A stretch of DNA of 13,214 bases from Gammaproteobacteria bacterium (GCA_015494165.1 WGBS01000226.1:1-13214); one strand, 5' to 3'; shown: positions 1 to 6,372, counted from the stretch's first letter. Translations and numbers: made by a program. Notes: generated by a model not told the origin, from the sequence alone.

Positions 1-859
1 CCTCCCCGGCACGCCCGGCCGCGCCCCACAGGCGCGTGCAGCGCTCCACCTCGGCGCGAATGGCGGCGCGCACGTCGCGCGTGAGCGCCGTGTAGCCCGC
101 GCGCGCATCGGCCGCCGCGCGCGCGCGGATGGCGTCGGCGGCAGCGTCGGCGAGCGCGGTGTAGTAGTTGATCTTGGTGACGCCCCGCTCGATGATCGCG
201 CGGAACTGCTCGTCTCCGAGACCCGTGCCGCCGTGGATCACGAGCGGGATGCCGAGGGTCTCGTTGATCGCGGCGAGGCGCTCGAGGTCGAGCCGCGGCT
301 CGCCGCGCAGCCTGCCGTGCACCGTGCCGATGGACACCGCCAGGAAGTCCACTCCCGTCTGGCGCACGTACTCGACGGCCTCCTCGGGCGAGGTGTAGAC
401 CACCTCGCCCGGGTGCTTCTCCGCGTCCTCGCCCTCGACCCCGGCCACGTAGCCGAGCTCGCCCTCGACCGGAACGCCGCAGGCGTGCGCCATCTCCACC
501 ACCTCGCGCGTGCGCCGCACGTTCTCCGCGAAGGGCTCGTGCGAGGCGTCCACCATGACCCCGTTGCAGCCAAGGGCGATGCCGCGCACCGCCGACTCCA
601 GGCTGGCGCCATGATCGAGGTGGATGGCCACGGGCACGGACGCGCGGCGCGCCGCCGCCACCGTCGCCGCCATGGCGAGCTCGAAGTCGTAGTGCTCGAA
701 GTGGGACTCGGCCAGGCTCAGGATCACCGGCGCCTCGCAGGCCTCGGCGCCGGCGACGATCGCCTCCAGGAAGGAAAGCTCCACGAGGTCGAAGGCGCCC
801 ACCGCGTACCGGTGGCGGTGGGCGTGGGCCAGCATGTCGGCCATGTGCACCAGCGGCAT
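1..859 (-). CDS. Class II ketose-bisphosphate aldolase paralogue (C-terminus cut by window edge)
   Basis: Zinc-dependent aldolase of the class II FBP/tagatose-bisphosphate family, expected to cleave or form a ketose bisphosphate from DHAP and an aldehyde in the cytoplasm. At least 286 residues are read with no stop before the edge; family members are typically about 280-350, so little is missing. Visible motifs: H80-x-D82-H83-G (catalytic Asp and zinc His), GELG at 133-136, GTVHG at 178-182 and VIHGGTG at 207-213 (remaining zinc histidines), KINYYTAL at 229-236. The ATG at 857-859 follows a strong AAAGGAGG site. It differs clearly from the aldolase at 1373-2437: AFDLVE replaces the usual AFNV near residue 22, and NYYTAL replaces NIDTD in the substrate loop. 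It therefore belongs to another subfamily and its substrate is uncertain (FBP, tagatose-BP or another ketose phosphate). The family call is firm; the substrate is not. Confidence 0.9.
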   Translation of the reverse strand, partial: MPLVHMADMLAHAHRHRYAVGAFDLVELSFLEAIVAGAEACEAPVILSLAESHFEHYDFELAMAATVAAARRASVPVAIHLDHGASLESAVRGIALGCNGVMVDASHEPFAENVRRTREVVEMAHACGVPVEGELGYVAGVEGEDAEKHPGEVVYTSPEEAVEYVRQTGVDFLAVSIGTVHGRLRGEPRLDLERLAAINETLGIPLVIHGGTGLGDEQFRAIIERGVTKINYYTALADAAADAIRARAAADARAGYTALTRDVRAAIRAEVERCTRLWGAAGRAGE

Positions 860-920
860 CGCGAGCCTCCTTTCGGGCCGTCAGGGCATGCGCGCCCATT
901 CTGGCGGCCGGGAACGATGA

Positions 921-950
921 ATTCCAATCGATTCCCAATGCCCATTCCAT
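921..950. repeat. Three ATTCC-containing direct repeats, candidate operator
   Basis: ATTCCAAT (921-928), ATTCCCAAT (931-939) and ATTCCAT (944-950) lie in the same direction with starts 10 and 13 bp apart, roughly one helical turn. They form an AT-rich island in GC-rich DNA, between the TATAAA box and the second aldolase gene. If the promoter at 960-965 is real, the repeats lie just downstream of its start site, where a repressor could bind. No regulator is identified. Confidence 0.3.
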
Positions 951-959
951 AAGAGCACA

Positions 960-965
960 TTTATA
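960..965 (-). promoter_or_regulatory. Candidate -10 box for the second aldolase gene
   Basis: Read on the minus strand this is TATAAA, five of six matches to the sigma-70 -10 consensus and rare in this GC-rich sequence. The hexamer 17 bp upstream (TCCCGT) is not a good -35, so an activator or another start is possible. The implied leader before the ATG at 859 is roughly 95 nt. Confidence 0.35.
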
Positions 966-1050
966 GGTTGGGCTGGGCGCGGACGGGAGAGGAGCGAGAG
1001 ACGGGGATCGGGAGGCGAGGGCCGGTGCGCGCTTCGCGCGCGGCCATTGG

Positions 1051-1080
1051 GTCGGGGTTGGAAGCTCCTCCCACAAAGGC
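1051..1080. repeat. REP-like GTGGGAG element (degenerate)
   Basis: Read on the minus strand the stretch begins TTTGTGGGAGGAGCTTCC and continues into CCCCGAC. It has an imperfect GGG-A-GGA / TTCC-AA-CCC dyad. The GTGGGAG head followed by a short dyad resembles the GTAGGAG/GTGGGAG REP elements dispersed in many gammaproteobacterial genomes and linked to REP-associated tyrosine transposases (RAYT). Only one copy is visible here, so the assignment rests on resemblance alone. It directly abuts the first heptamer array. Confidence 0.3.
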
Positions 1081-1122
1081 AGGTTACAGGTTACAGGTTG
1101 CGGGTTGCAGTCCGCGGTCTGC
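1081..1122 (+). repeat. Heptamer tandem array, forward orientation (6 units)
   Basis: Six 7-bp units in exact register: AGGTTAC twice, AGGTTGC, GGGTTGC, AGTCCGC and GGTCTGC, roughly RGKYNRC. The last two units are more diverged. The same unit family recurs in inverted orientation at 1147-1300 and in both orientations at 12444-12500. No coding frame explains it, since seven is not a multiple of three. Confidence 0.85.
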
Positions 1123-1146
1123 AGCACGGGGCTTGGTCTCTTTCCC

Positions 1147-1300
1147 GTCTCCCCTGCCCCGTCGCCTGCCACTTGTCACCCGTCACCTGTCACCCGTCAC
1201 CTGTCACCCGTCTCCCGTCACCCGCAACCCGTCTCCCGTCTCCCGCAACCCGTCTCCCGTCTCCCGCAACCCGTCTCCCGTCTCCCGTCTCCCGCCGCCC
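1147..1300 (-). repeat. Heptamer tandem array, inverted orientation (22 units, 154 bp)
   Basis: Twenty-two consecutive 7-bp units hold register without an indel. The first four (1147-1174) and the last (1294-1300) are diverged or variant. The core from 1175 to 1293 uses only four unit types on the plus strand: GTCACCC, GTCACCT, GTCTCCC and GCAACCC. Their reverse complements (GGGTGAC, AGGTGAC, GGGAGAC, GGGTTGC) match the unit family of the array at 1081-1122, and GGGTTGC occurs in both. From 1224 to 1286 the units form a 21-bp higher-order repeat (GCAACCC, GTCTCCC, GTCTCCC) present three times identically. The final unit, GCCGCCC, is the left arm of the hairpin at 1293-1318. Confidence 0.92.
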
Positions 1301-1318
1301 GGCGCATGCCGGGCGGCG
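1293..1318. other. Strong hairpin (11-bp stem, GCAT loop)
   Basis: The arms at 1293-1303 and 1308-1318 are perfectly complementary around a GCAT tetranucleotide. The hairpin lies between the inverted heptamer array and the T-tract of the operon terminator. It has no T-run on either exit side, so it is not a classical terminator itself. It could protect transcript ends or back up termination. Confidence 0.6.
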
Positions 1319-1319
1319 C

Positions 1320-1348
1320 AAAAAAGAAGGGGCGGGTCGCCCCGCCCC
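1320..1348 (-). terminator. Intrinsic terminator of the tkt-gap-pgk-pyk-fba cluster
   Basis: Reading the minus strand, 24 nt after the fba stop codon there is an 8-bp perfect stem GGGGCGGG/CCCGCCCC closed by a GCGA (GNRA-type) tetraloop, followed at once by TTCTTTTTT. This is a textbook Rho-independent terminator. Confidence 0.9.
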
Positions 1349-1372
1349 TCCGAGCTCCGCCAGCGGTGCGGC

Positions 1373-2437
1373 TCAGTTGACGCGCGGGTCGAGCTCGCCG
1401 CTCGCGTAGCGCTTCCACATCTCCTCCATGGGGATGGGCTTGATCTTGGAGGCGTTGCCGGCGGTGCCGAAGGCCTCGTAGCGCGCCTTGCAGATCTCCT
1501 TCATCGCGTTCTTGGCCGCGGTGAGGTACTTGCGCGGGTCGAAGTTCTTCGGGTTCTCCGCCAGGTTCTTGCGGATGGCCCCCGTGGCGGCGAGCCGCAG
1601 GTCGGTGTCGATGTTGACCTTGCGCACGCCGTGCTTGATGCCCTCGACGATCTCCTCCACCGGCACGCCGTAGGTCTCGCCGATGTCCCCGCCGTACTCG
1701 TGGATGATCTTGAGCCACTCCTGCGGCACCGACGAGGAGCCGTGCATCACCAGGTGGGTGTCCGGGATGCGGGCATGGATCTCCTTGACGCGGTCGATGC
1801 GCAGCACCTCGCCCGTGGGCGGCTTGCTGAACTTGTAGGCGCCGTGGCTGGTGCCGATGGCGATGGCCAGCGCGTCGACCTTGGTCTGCTTGACGAAGTC
1901 GGCCGCCTGGTCGGGGTCCGTGAGGAGCTGGTCGTGCGAGAGCGTGCCCTCGGCGCCGACGCCGTCCTCCTCGCCCGCCTTGCCGGTCTCGAGCGAGCCG
2001 AGGCAGCCGAGCTCGCCCTCCACGGACACCCCGCAGGCGTGTGCCATCTCGACCACCTTGCGCGTGACCTCGACGTTGTACTCGTAGGTCGACGGGGTCT
2101 TCTGGTCCTCCATGAGCGAGCCGTCCATCATCACCGAGCTGAAGCCGAGCTGGATGGAGCGCTGGCACACCGCCGGCGAGGCCCCGTGGTCCTGGTGCAT
2201 GACCACCGGGATGTGCGGCCACTGCTCGATGGCGGCCACGATCAGGTACTTCAGGAAGGAGGGGCCCGCATACTTGCGCGCGCCCGCCGAGGCCTGGACG
2301 ATCACGGGGCTGTCGGTCTCGTCGGCCGCCTCCATGATCGCGTGCATCTGCTCCATGTTGTTGACGTTGAAGGCCGGCACGCCGTAGCCGTGCTCGGCGG
2401 CGTGATCCAGCAGCTGTCGAAGGGTGATGAGCGCCAT
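1373..2437 (-). CDS. fba: Fructose-bisphosphate aldolase, class II, Calvin-cycle subtype
   Basis: Cytoplasmic zinc aldolase interconverting fructose-1,6-bisphosphate with DHAP and glyceraldehyde-3-phosphate; this subtype (often named CbbA) also handles sedoheptulose-1,7-bisphosphate in the Calvin cycle. 354 residues, the usual length of the subtype. Seen: PAFNVNNMEQ at 21-30, H81-Q-D83-H84-G (catalytic Asp and zinc His), GELG at 141-144, SHG with H199, VMHGSSS with H232, and KVNIDTDLR at 273-281 for substrate binding. The long segment around 145-175 and the C-terminal extension ending in MWKRYASGELDPRVN are typical of the subtype. GAGGAGAAGG lies just upstream of the ATG at 2435-2437. It is the last gene of the cluster, 112 nt after pyk and directly before the terminator. 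That gap has its own TACAAT box, so partly independent transcription is possible. Confidence 0.96.
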   Translation of the reverse strand: MALITLRQLLDHAAEHGYGVPAFNVNNMEQMHAIMEAADETDSPVIVQASAGARKYAGPSFLKYLIVAAIEQWPHIPVVMHQDHGASPAVCQRSIQLGFSSVMMDGSLMEDQKTPSTYEYNVEVTRKVVEMAHACGVSVEGELGCLGSLETGKAGEEDGVGAEGTLSHDQLLTDPDQAADFVKQTKVDALAIAIGTSHGAYKFSKPPTGEVLRIDRVKEIHARIPDTHLVMHGSSSVPQEWLKIIHEYGGDIGETYGVPVEEIVEGIKHGVRKVNIDTDLRLAATGAIRKNLAENPKNFDPRKYLTAAKNAMKEICKARYEAFGTAGNASKIKPIPMEEMWKRYASGELDPRVN

Positions 2438-2530
2438 AGCCTTCTCCTCGTTCTCGCGTCGCGTTGCGTCTCGTCTCCTCCGGCGCCCGCCCGGCGGACC
2501 CGGCGCCGCGGGCGCCCCGCGGGGAGCCCG

Positions 2531-2536
2531 ATTGTA
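2531..2536 (-). promoter_or_regulatory. Candidate internal -10 box upstream of fba
   Basis: TACAAT on the minus strand lies 13 nt after the pyk stop codon and about 93 nt before the fba start. It matches five of six -10 consensus bases, but no convincing -35 sits 16-18 bp upstream. Just downstream are GC-rich dyads, including CCCCGCGGGG at 2515-2524, which would lie in the leader. Confidence 0.3.
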
Positions 2537-2549
2537 ACCGAAGCGCCGC

Positions 2550-3995
2550 TCAGGTCGCGGGGCCGATGAGCTCTCCTACCCGCACGATCTTCATGGCATT
2601 GGTGCCCCCGGCCACGCCCGAGAGGTCGCCCTTGGTGATGATGACCAGGTCGCCGTCGCGCACCGCGCCGCGGCGCACGAGCTCGTCGACGATCTCGCGG
2701 TTGACGGTGGCGTGGTCGGTGGTGGTGACGTCGAAGCTGACGGGATAGACCCCGCGGTAGAGCGTCACCTTGCGCCGCGTGGCGACGTGGCGCGTCATGG
2801 CGTAGATCGGGATGTCCGAGGTGACGCGCGACATCCACAGCGCCGTGGCCCCGGACTCGGTGAGCGCCGCGATCGCCTTCACGCCCAGGTGGTTGGCCGT
2901 GTAGATCGAGGCCTTGGCGATCGCCTCGTCGACGCGCTGGAAGCGCGTGGGGTTGCGGCGCTCGACCGTGACGGCGTCGGCCTGGCGCTCGGCGCCGCGG
3001 CAGATGCGGTCCATGGCGGCGACCGCCTTCGCCGGGTAGCGCCCCGTGGCGGTCTCGGCCGAGAGCATGACGGCGTCGGTGCCGTCGAGCACGGCGTTGG
3101 CCACGTCGAAGACCTCGGCGCGGGTGGGGATCTGGCTCTCGACCATGGACTGCATCATCTGCGTGGCGGTGATCACCACCTTGTCCATGGCACGCGCGAG
3201 ACGGATGATGCGCTTCTGGACCCCGGGCAGCTCGGCGTCGCCGATCTCGACCCCGAGGTCGCCGCGCGCGATCATGACGGCGTCGGCGGTGCGGATGATG
3301 TCCTCGATCGCCTCGAGGGCCTCGGCGCGCTCGATCTTGGCGATGATCCCGCCCGCGCCGCCGGCGGCGCGGAAGAGCTCGCGCGCCTCCTGCACGTCCT
3401 CGGCGTTGCGCGGGAAGGAGACGGCCAGATAGTCGGCCTGCATCTCGGCCGCGACGCGGATGTCGGCGCGGTCCTTCTCGGTAATGGCATTCGCCGACAG
3501 GCCGCCGCCTTGGCGGTTGATGCCCTTGCTGTCGCTGAGCTCGCCGCCGACCACCACGCGGCAGACGATCTCGTGGCCCACGACCTCGTCCACCCACAGG
3601 ACGATGCGGCCGTCGTCGAGGAGCAGCGTGTCGCCGCGCTCGACGTCGTTGGGCAGCTCCTTGTAGGTGATGCCGACGCGCTCCTCGCTGCCGTCCTTCG
3701 GCCCGAGGGAGGCGTCGAGCACGAAGCGCGCCCCCTCGCGGAGCGTCACGGGCCCGTCGCGGAAGCCCTCGATGCGGATCTTGGGCCCCTGCAGGTCGGC
3801 GATGACGCCGATCTGGCGCCCGTGGGCGCGCGCGCGGTTGCGCACGGTCTCGGCCCGGCGCACGTGCTCCTCGGCGCTGCCGTGCGAGAAGTTGACGCGC
3901 ACGACGTCGACGCCCGCCTGGATCACCTCGTCCAGCACCGCCGGCTCGTCGGTGGCCGGGCCCAGCGTGGCGATGATCTTGGTGCGCCTCAGCAT
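2550..3995 (-). CDS. pyk: Pyruvate kinase
   Basis: Converts phosphoenolpyruvate and ADP to pyruvate and ATP in the cytoplasm, the exit from lower glycolysis. 481 residues, close to the E. coli PykA length (about 480). Seen: RRTKIIATLGPATD at 3-16, RVNFSHG at 33-39, IADLQGPKIR at 65-74, IAKIERAEALEAIEDI (K220, E222) at 218-233 for metal and phosphate chemistry, MIARGDLGVEIG at 241-252, and MLSAETATGRYP at 310-321. The C-terminal regulatory domain is present (about 345-481, with IITKGDLSGVAGGTNAMK). The metal-site stretch reads TATQMMQSM where many relatives have QMLESM. The ATG lies 22 nt after the pgk stop with only a weak GGCGGG ribosome site, so translational coupling to pgk is plausible. 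Placing this effectively irreversible enzyme among reversible triose-phosphate genes suggests joint expression with post-translational control. Its effector cannot be read from sequence. Confidence 0.96.
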   Translation of the reverse strand: MLRRTKIIATLGPATDEPAVLDEVIQAGVDVVRVNFSHGSAEEHVRRAETVRNRARAHGRQIGVIADLQGPKIRIEGFRDGPVTLREGARFVLDASLGPKDGSEERVGITYKELPNDVERGDTLLLDDGRIVLWVDEVVGHEIVCRVVVGGELSDSKGINRQGGGLSANAITEKDRADIRVAAEMQADYLAVSFPRNAEDVQEARELFRAAGGAGGIIAKIERAEALEAIEDIIRTADAVMIARGDLGVEIGDAELPGVQKRIIRLARAMDKVVITATQMMQSMVESQIPTRAEVFDVANAVLDGTDAVMLSAETATGRYPAKAVAAMDRICRGAERQADAVTVERRNPTRFQRVDEAIAKASIYTANHLGVKAIAALTESGATALWMSRVTSDIPIYAMTRHVATRRKVTLYRGVYPVSFDVTTTDHATVNREIVDELVRRGAVRDGDLVIITKGDLSGVAGGTNAMKIVRVGELIGPAT

Positions 3996-4017
3996 GTGCG
4001 CGCCCGCCGGCCTGCGC

Positions 4018-5208
4018 TCAAGCGCCGCGCTCCGCCGCGCGCTCCTCCAGCACCGCCACGGCCGGCAGCTTCTTGCCCTCGAGGAACTCGAGGAAGGCGC
4101 CGCCGCCGGTGGAGATGTAGGAGATGCGGTCGGCGACGCCGAACTTGGCGATCGCCGCCAGCGTGTCTCCCCCGCCGGCGATGGAGAAGGCGGGGCTCTC
4201 GGCGATGGCCTCGGCGAGGCGGCGCGTCCCGCCCGCGAACTGGTCGAACTCGAACACCCCCACGGGACCGTTCCACACGATGGTGCCGGCGCCCTTGAGG
4301 ATCTCTGCGTAGCGCTCGGCGGTCTCGGGGCCGATGTCGAGGATCATCTCGTCCTCGGCCACCTGGTCCACCGCCTTGGTGACGGCCTCGGCGCTCTCCG
4401 AGAACTCCTTGGCGACGACGACGTCGCTCGGCACCGGGATCTCGCCGCCCTGGGCGCGCGCCTGCTCCATGAGGCGCCGGGCCTCCGGCACGAGGTCCGG
4501 CTCGTAGAGCGACTTGCCCACCGGGTGGCCGGCCGCCGCGATGAAGGTGTTGGCGATGCCGCCGCCGACGATGAGCTGGTCGACCTTGCGCGAGAGGGCG
4601 TCGAGCACGGTGAGCTTGGTCGAGACCTTGGAGCCGCCGACGATCGCGACCATGGGGCGCGCGGGGTTCTCGAGGGCCTTGCCCAGGGCCTCGAGCTCGG
4701 CCGCGAGCAGCGGCCCCGCGCAGGCGACGGGCGCGAAGCGCGCCACGCCGTGGGTCGAGGCCTGCGCGCGGTGGGCGGTGCCGAAGGCGTCCATGACGAA
4801 GACGTCGCACAGCGCGGCGTACTTGCGCGCCAGCGCCTCGTCGTTCTTCTTCTCGCCCTTGTTGAAGCGCACATTCTCGAGCACCACCACCTCGCCCTCG
4901 GCGACCTCCGGCGGGTGCTCGAGGTAGTCCTTGATCAGGCGCACCTCGCGCCCGAGCAGGCCCGAGAGGTGCTCGGCCACCGGCCGCAGCGAGTACTTCT
5001 CGTCGTAGACGCCCTCCTCGGGCCGCCCCAGGTGCGACATGAGCATGGTGCGCGCCCCGGCCTTCATGGCGTGCTCGATGGTGGGCAGGGCGGCGCGGAT
5101 GCGGGTGTCGTCGGCCACCTGGCCGTCCTTGAGCGGGACGTTGAGGTCCTCGCGGATCAGCACGCGCTTTCCCGCGAGGTCGAGCTCGGTCATCTTGATC
5201 ACGGACAT
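4018..5208 (-). CDS. pgk: Phosphoglycerate kinase
   Basis: Reversible transfer between 1,3-bisphosphoglycerate plus ADP and 3-phosphoglycerate plus ATP; ATP-consuming in the Calvin direction. 396 residues, normal for bacterial monomeric PGK. Seen: KRVLIREDLNVPLKDG (14-29) and HLGRP (59-63) for triose binding, VRFNKGEKKND (113-123), the hinge and nucleotide-domain motif GGSKVSTK (191-198), GPVGVFE (314-320) and GGGDTLAA (346-352 region). Start choice: the ATG at 5206-5208 gives MSVIKMTELD, a usual gammaproteobacterial N-terminus, and has GGGGGAG upstream. The ATG at 5191-5193 has no ribosome site. It lies 83 nt downstream of gap, behind a 28-bp palindrome that may set the pgk:gap ratio. Confidence 0.96.
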   Translation of the reverse strand: MSVIKMTELDLAGKRVLIREDLNVPLKDGQVADDTRIRAALPTIEHAMKAGARTMLMSHLGRPEEGVYDEKYSLRPVAEHLSGLLGREVRLIKDYLEHPPEVAEGEVVVLENVRFNKGEKKNDEALARKYAALCDVFVMDAFGTAHRAQASTHGVARFAPVACAGPLLAAELEALGKALENPARPMVAIVGGSKVSTKLTVLDALSRKVDQLIVGGGIANTFIAAAGHPVGKSLYEPDLVPEARRLMEQARAQGGEIPVPSDVVVAKEFSESAEAVTKAVDQVAEDEMILDIGPETAERYAEILKGAGTIVWNGPVGVFEFDQFAGGTRRLAEAIAESPAFSIAGGGDTLAAIAKFGVADRISYISTGGGAFLEFLEGKKLPAVAVLEERAAERGA

Positions 5209-5247
5209 CTCGGCTGGCTCCCCCCTTGTGACCCCTGCGAAGAAACG

Positions 5248-5275
5248 GGCCGGGGCGCCCGCGGGCGCCCCGGCC
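5248..5275 (-). other. 28-bp perfect palindrome between gap and pgk, possible attenuator
   Basis: The sequence is its own exact reverse complement over 28 bp, with arms GGCCGGGGCGCCC around a central GC. In RNA it gives a very stable GC stem. In the direction of transcription it is followed by CGTTTCTTC, a weak T-rich tract, so it could act as a partial terminator or as a processing and stability element that lowers pgk relative to gap. It begins 16 nt after the gap stop codon. Confidence 0.6.
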
Positions 5276-5291
5276 TCCCGTGCAGCGCGCC

Positions 5292-6305
5292 TTACTTGGC
5301 GCCCATCATGGCCGCGCAGGTGTCGAGCATGCGGTTGGAGAAGCCCCACTCGTTGTCGTACCACGAGCAGACCTTCACCAGGCGGCCGTCGATGATGCGC
5401 GTGAGCGTGGCGTCGTAGGTGGAGGAGACGGTGGTGTGATTGAAGTCCATGGACACCAGCGGCTCCTCGTTGTAGGCGAGGATGCCCTTGAGCTCGCCCT
5501 CGGCCGCCTCCTTGAGCACCGCGTTGATCTCCTCGATGGAGGTCTCGCGCGCGGCCTCGAAGGTGAGGTCCACCAGCGAGACGTTGATGGTGGGCACGCG
5601 CACGGCGAAGCCGTCGAGCTTGCCGTTGAGCTCGGGCAGCACGAGGCCGACCGCGGCGGCAGCGCCCGTCTTGGTCGGGATCTGCGACTGGGTGGCCGAG
5701 CGCGCGCGGCGCAGGTCCTTGTGGTAGACGTCGATCAGGACCTGGTCGTTGGTGTAGGAGTGGATGGTGGTCATGAGGCCGCGCACCACGCCGATCTTCT
5801 CGTGCAGCGGCTTGACCAGCGGCGCCAGGCAGTTGGTGGTGCAGGAGGCGTTGGAGACCACCTGGTGCTCGGGACGCAGCACGTGGTGGTTGACGCCGTA
5901 GACCACGGTGGCGTCCACGTCCTTGCCGCCGGGCGCGGAGATCAGGACCTTCTTGGCGCCGGCGTTGATGTGGGGCATGGACTTCTCCTTGGAGGTGAAG
6001 AGCCCCGTGCACTCCATGACGACGTCGATGCCGAGATCGCCCCACGGGAGCTTGGCGGGGTCGCGCTCGGCGAAGACGCGGATGCGGTCGCCGTTGACCA
6101 CCAGGTAGTCGCCATCGACGTCCACGCTGCCGGCGAAGCGCCCGTGCACCGTGTCGTAGCGGGTCAGGTGCGCGTTGGTCTGGGCGTTGCCCAGGTCGTT
6201 GATCGCCACCACCTGGATCTCGTTGGTGCGGCCCGCCTCGTACAGCGCCCGCAGGACGTTACGGCCGATGCGGCCGAAGCCGTTGATCGCAACCTTGATC
6301 GCCAT
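5292..6305 (-). CDS. gap: Glyceraldehyde-3-phosphate dehydrogenase, type I
   Basis: Phosphorylating GAPDH interconverting glyceraldehyde-3-phosphate and 1,3-bisphosphoglycerate with NAD(P). 337 residues, the normal length. Seen: Rossmann motif NGFGRIGRN (8-16), INDLGNAQTNAHLTRYDTVHG (35-55) with the Asp after the second strand (D37) that usually favours NAD, and the catalytic SNASCTTNCLAP with C155. Conserved C-terminal elements include TGAAAAVGLVLPEL and SWYDNEWGFSNR. The NAxTNAHLTRYD stretch resembles CbbG-type enzymes of autotrophic proteobacteria, so a role in both glycolytic and Calvin directions is plausible; that point is inference. GAGGAGAGAA precedes the ATG at 6303-6305. The gene lies 67 nt after tkt; that gap has a GGCGGCGCCGCC dyad (6344-6355) but no terminator. 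Confidence 0.97.
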   Translation of the reverse strand: MAIKVAINGFGRIGRNVLRALYEAGRTNEIQVVAINDLGNAQTNAHLTRYDTVHGRFAGSVDVDGDYLVVNGDRIRVFAERDPAKLPWGDLGIDVVMECTGLFTSKEKSMPHINAGAKKVLISAPGGKDVDATVVYGVNHHVLRPEHQVVSNASCTTNCLAPLVKPLHEKIGVVRGLMTTIHSYTNDQVLIDVYHKDLRRARSATQSQIPTKTGAAAAVGLVLPELNGKLDGFAVRVPTINVSLVDLTFEAARETSIEEINAVLKEAAEGELKGILAYNEEPLVSMDFNHTTVSSTYDATLTRIIDGRLVKVCSWYDNEWGFSNRMLDTCAAMMGAK

Positions 6306-6372
6306 CGTTTCTCTCCTCGCAGATGCCAGAGTCGTCGAGGGGCGGCGGCGCCGCCCGCACGGAGCACGCCGC

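Larger units (their letters stand above)
860..1372. other. 513-bp intergenic region with control elements and heptamer repeats
   Basis: This gap separates the two aldolase genes, both on the minus strand. From left to right it holds an AT-rich patch with repeated ATTCC motifs (921-950), a TATAAA box for the minus strand (960-965), purine-rich sequence (985-1023) that may be decayed repeat, a small GCGCGC-TTC-GCGCGC hairpin near 1027-1041, a REP-like stretch (1051-1080), two heptamer arrays (1081-1122 and 1147-1300), a strong hairpin (1293-1318) and the operon terminator (1320-1348). Open frames crossing it translate the repeats into seven-residue periodic peptides and are not considered genes. 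Confidence 0.7.

Noticed and set aside
1147..1300. CRISPR array
   Set aside because: Units are 7 bp with no spacers and no cas genes nearby. This is a simple tandem repeat, not repeat-spacer architecture.
968..2569. Long plus-strand open frame (533 codons) across the heptamer arrays and antisense to fba
   Set aside because: It covers the minus-strand fba with clear motifs, its product is low-complexity, and the repeat part gives seven-residue periodic peptides in all three frames, as expected when a 7-bp repeat has no stop codon.
2712..4298. Long plus-strand open frame antisense to pyk and pgk, and similar long frames at 3667-5418, 5280-6422 and 6175-8304
   Set aside because: High GC leaves few stops on the opposite strand. 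The predicted peptides are Ala/Arg/Gly/His-rich without domains, while the minus strand encodes intact enzymes.
4018..6045. Fused frame of 675 codons running from within gap into pgk
   Set aside because: It is an out-of-frame reading of gap that happens to stay open into pgk. The pgk start at 5208 with its ribosome site and family N-terminus explains the real protein.
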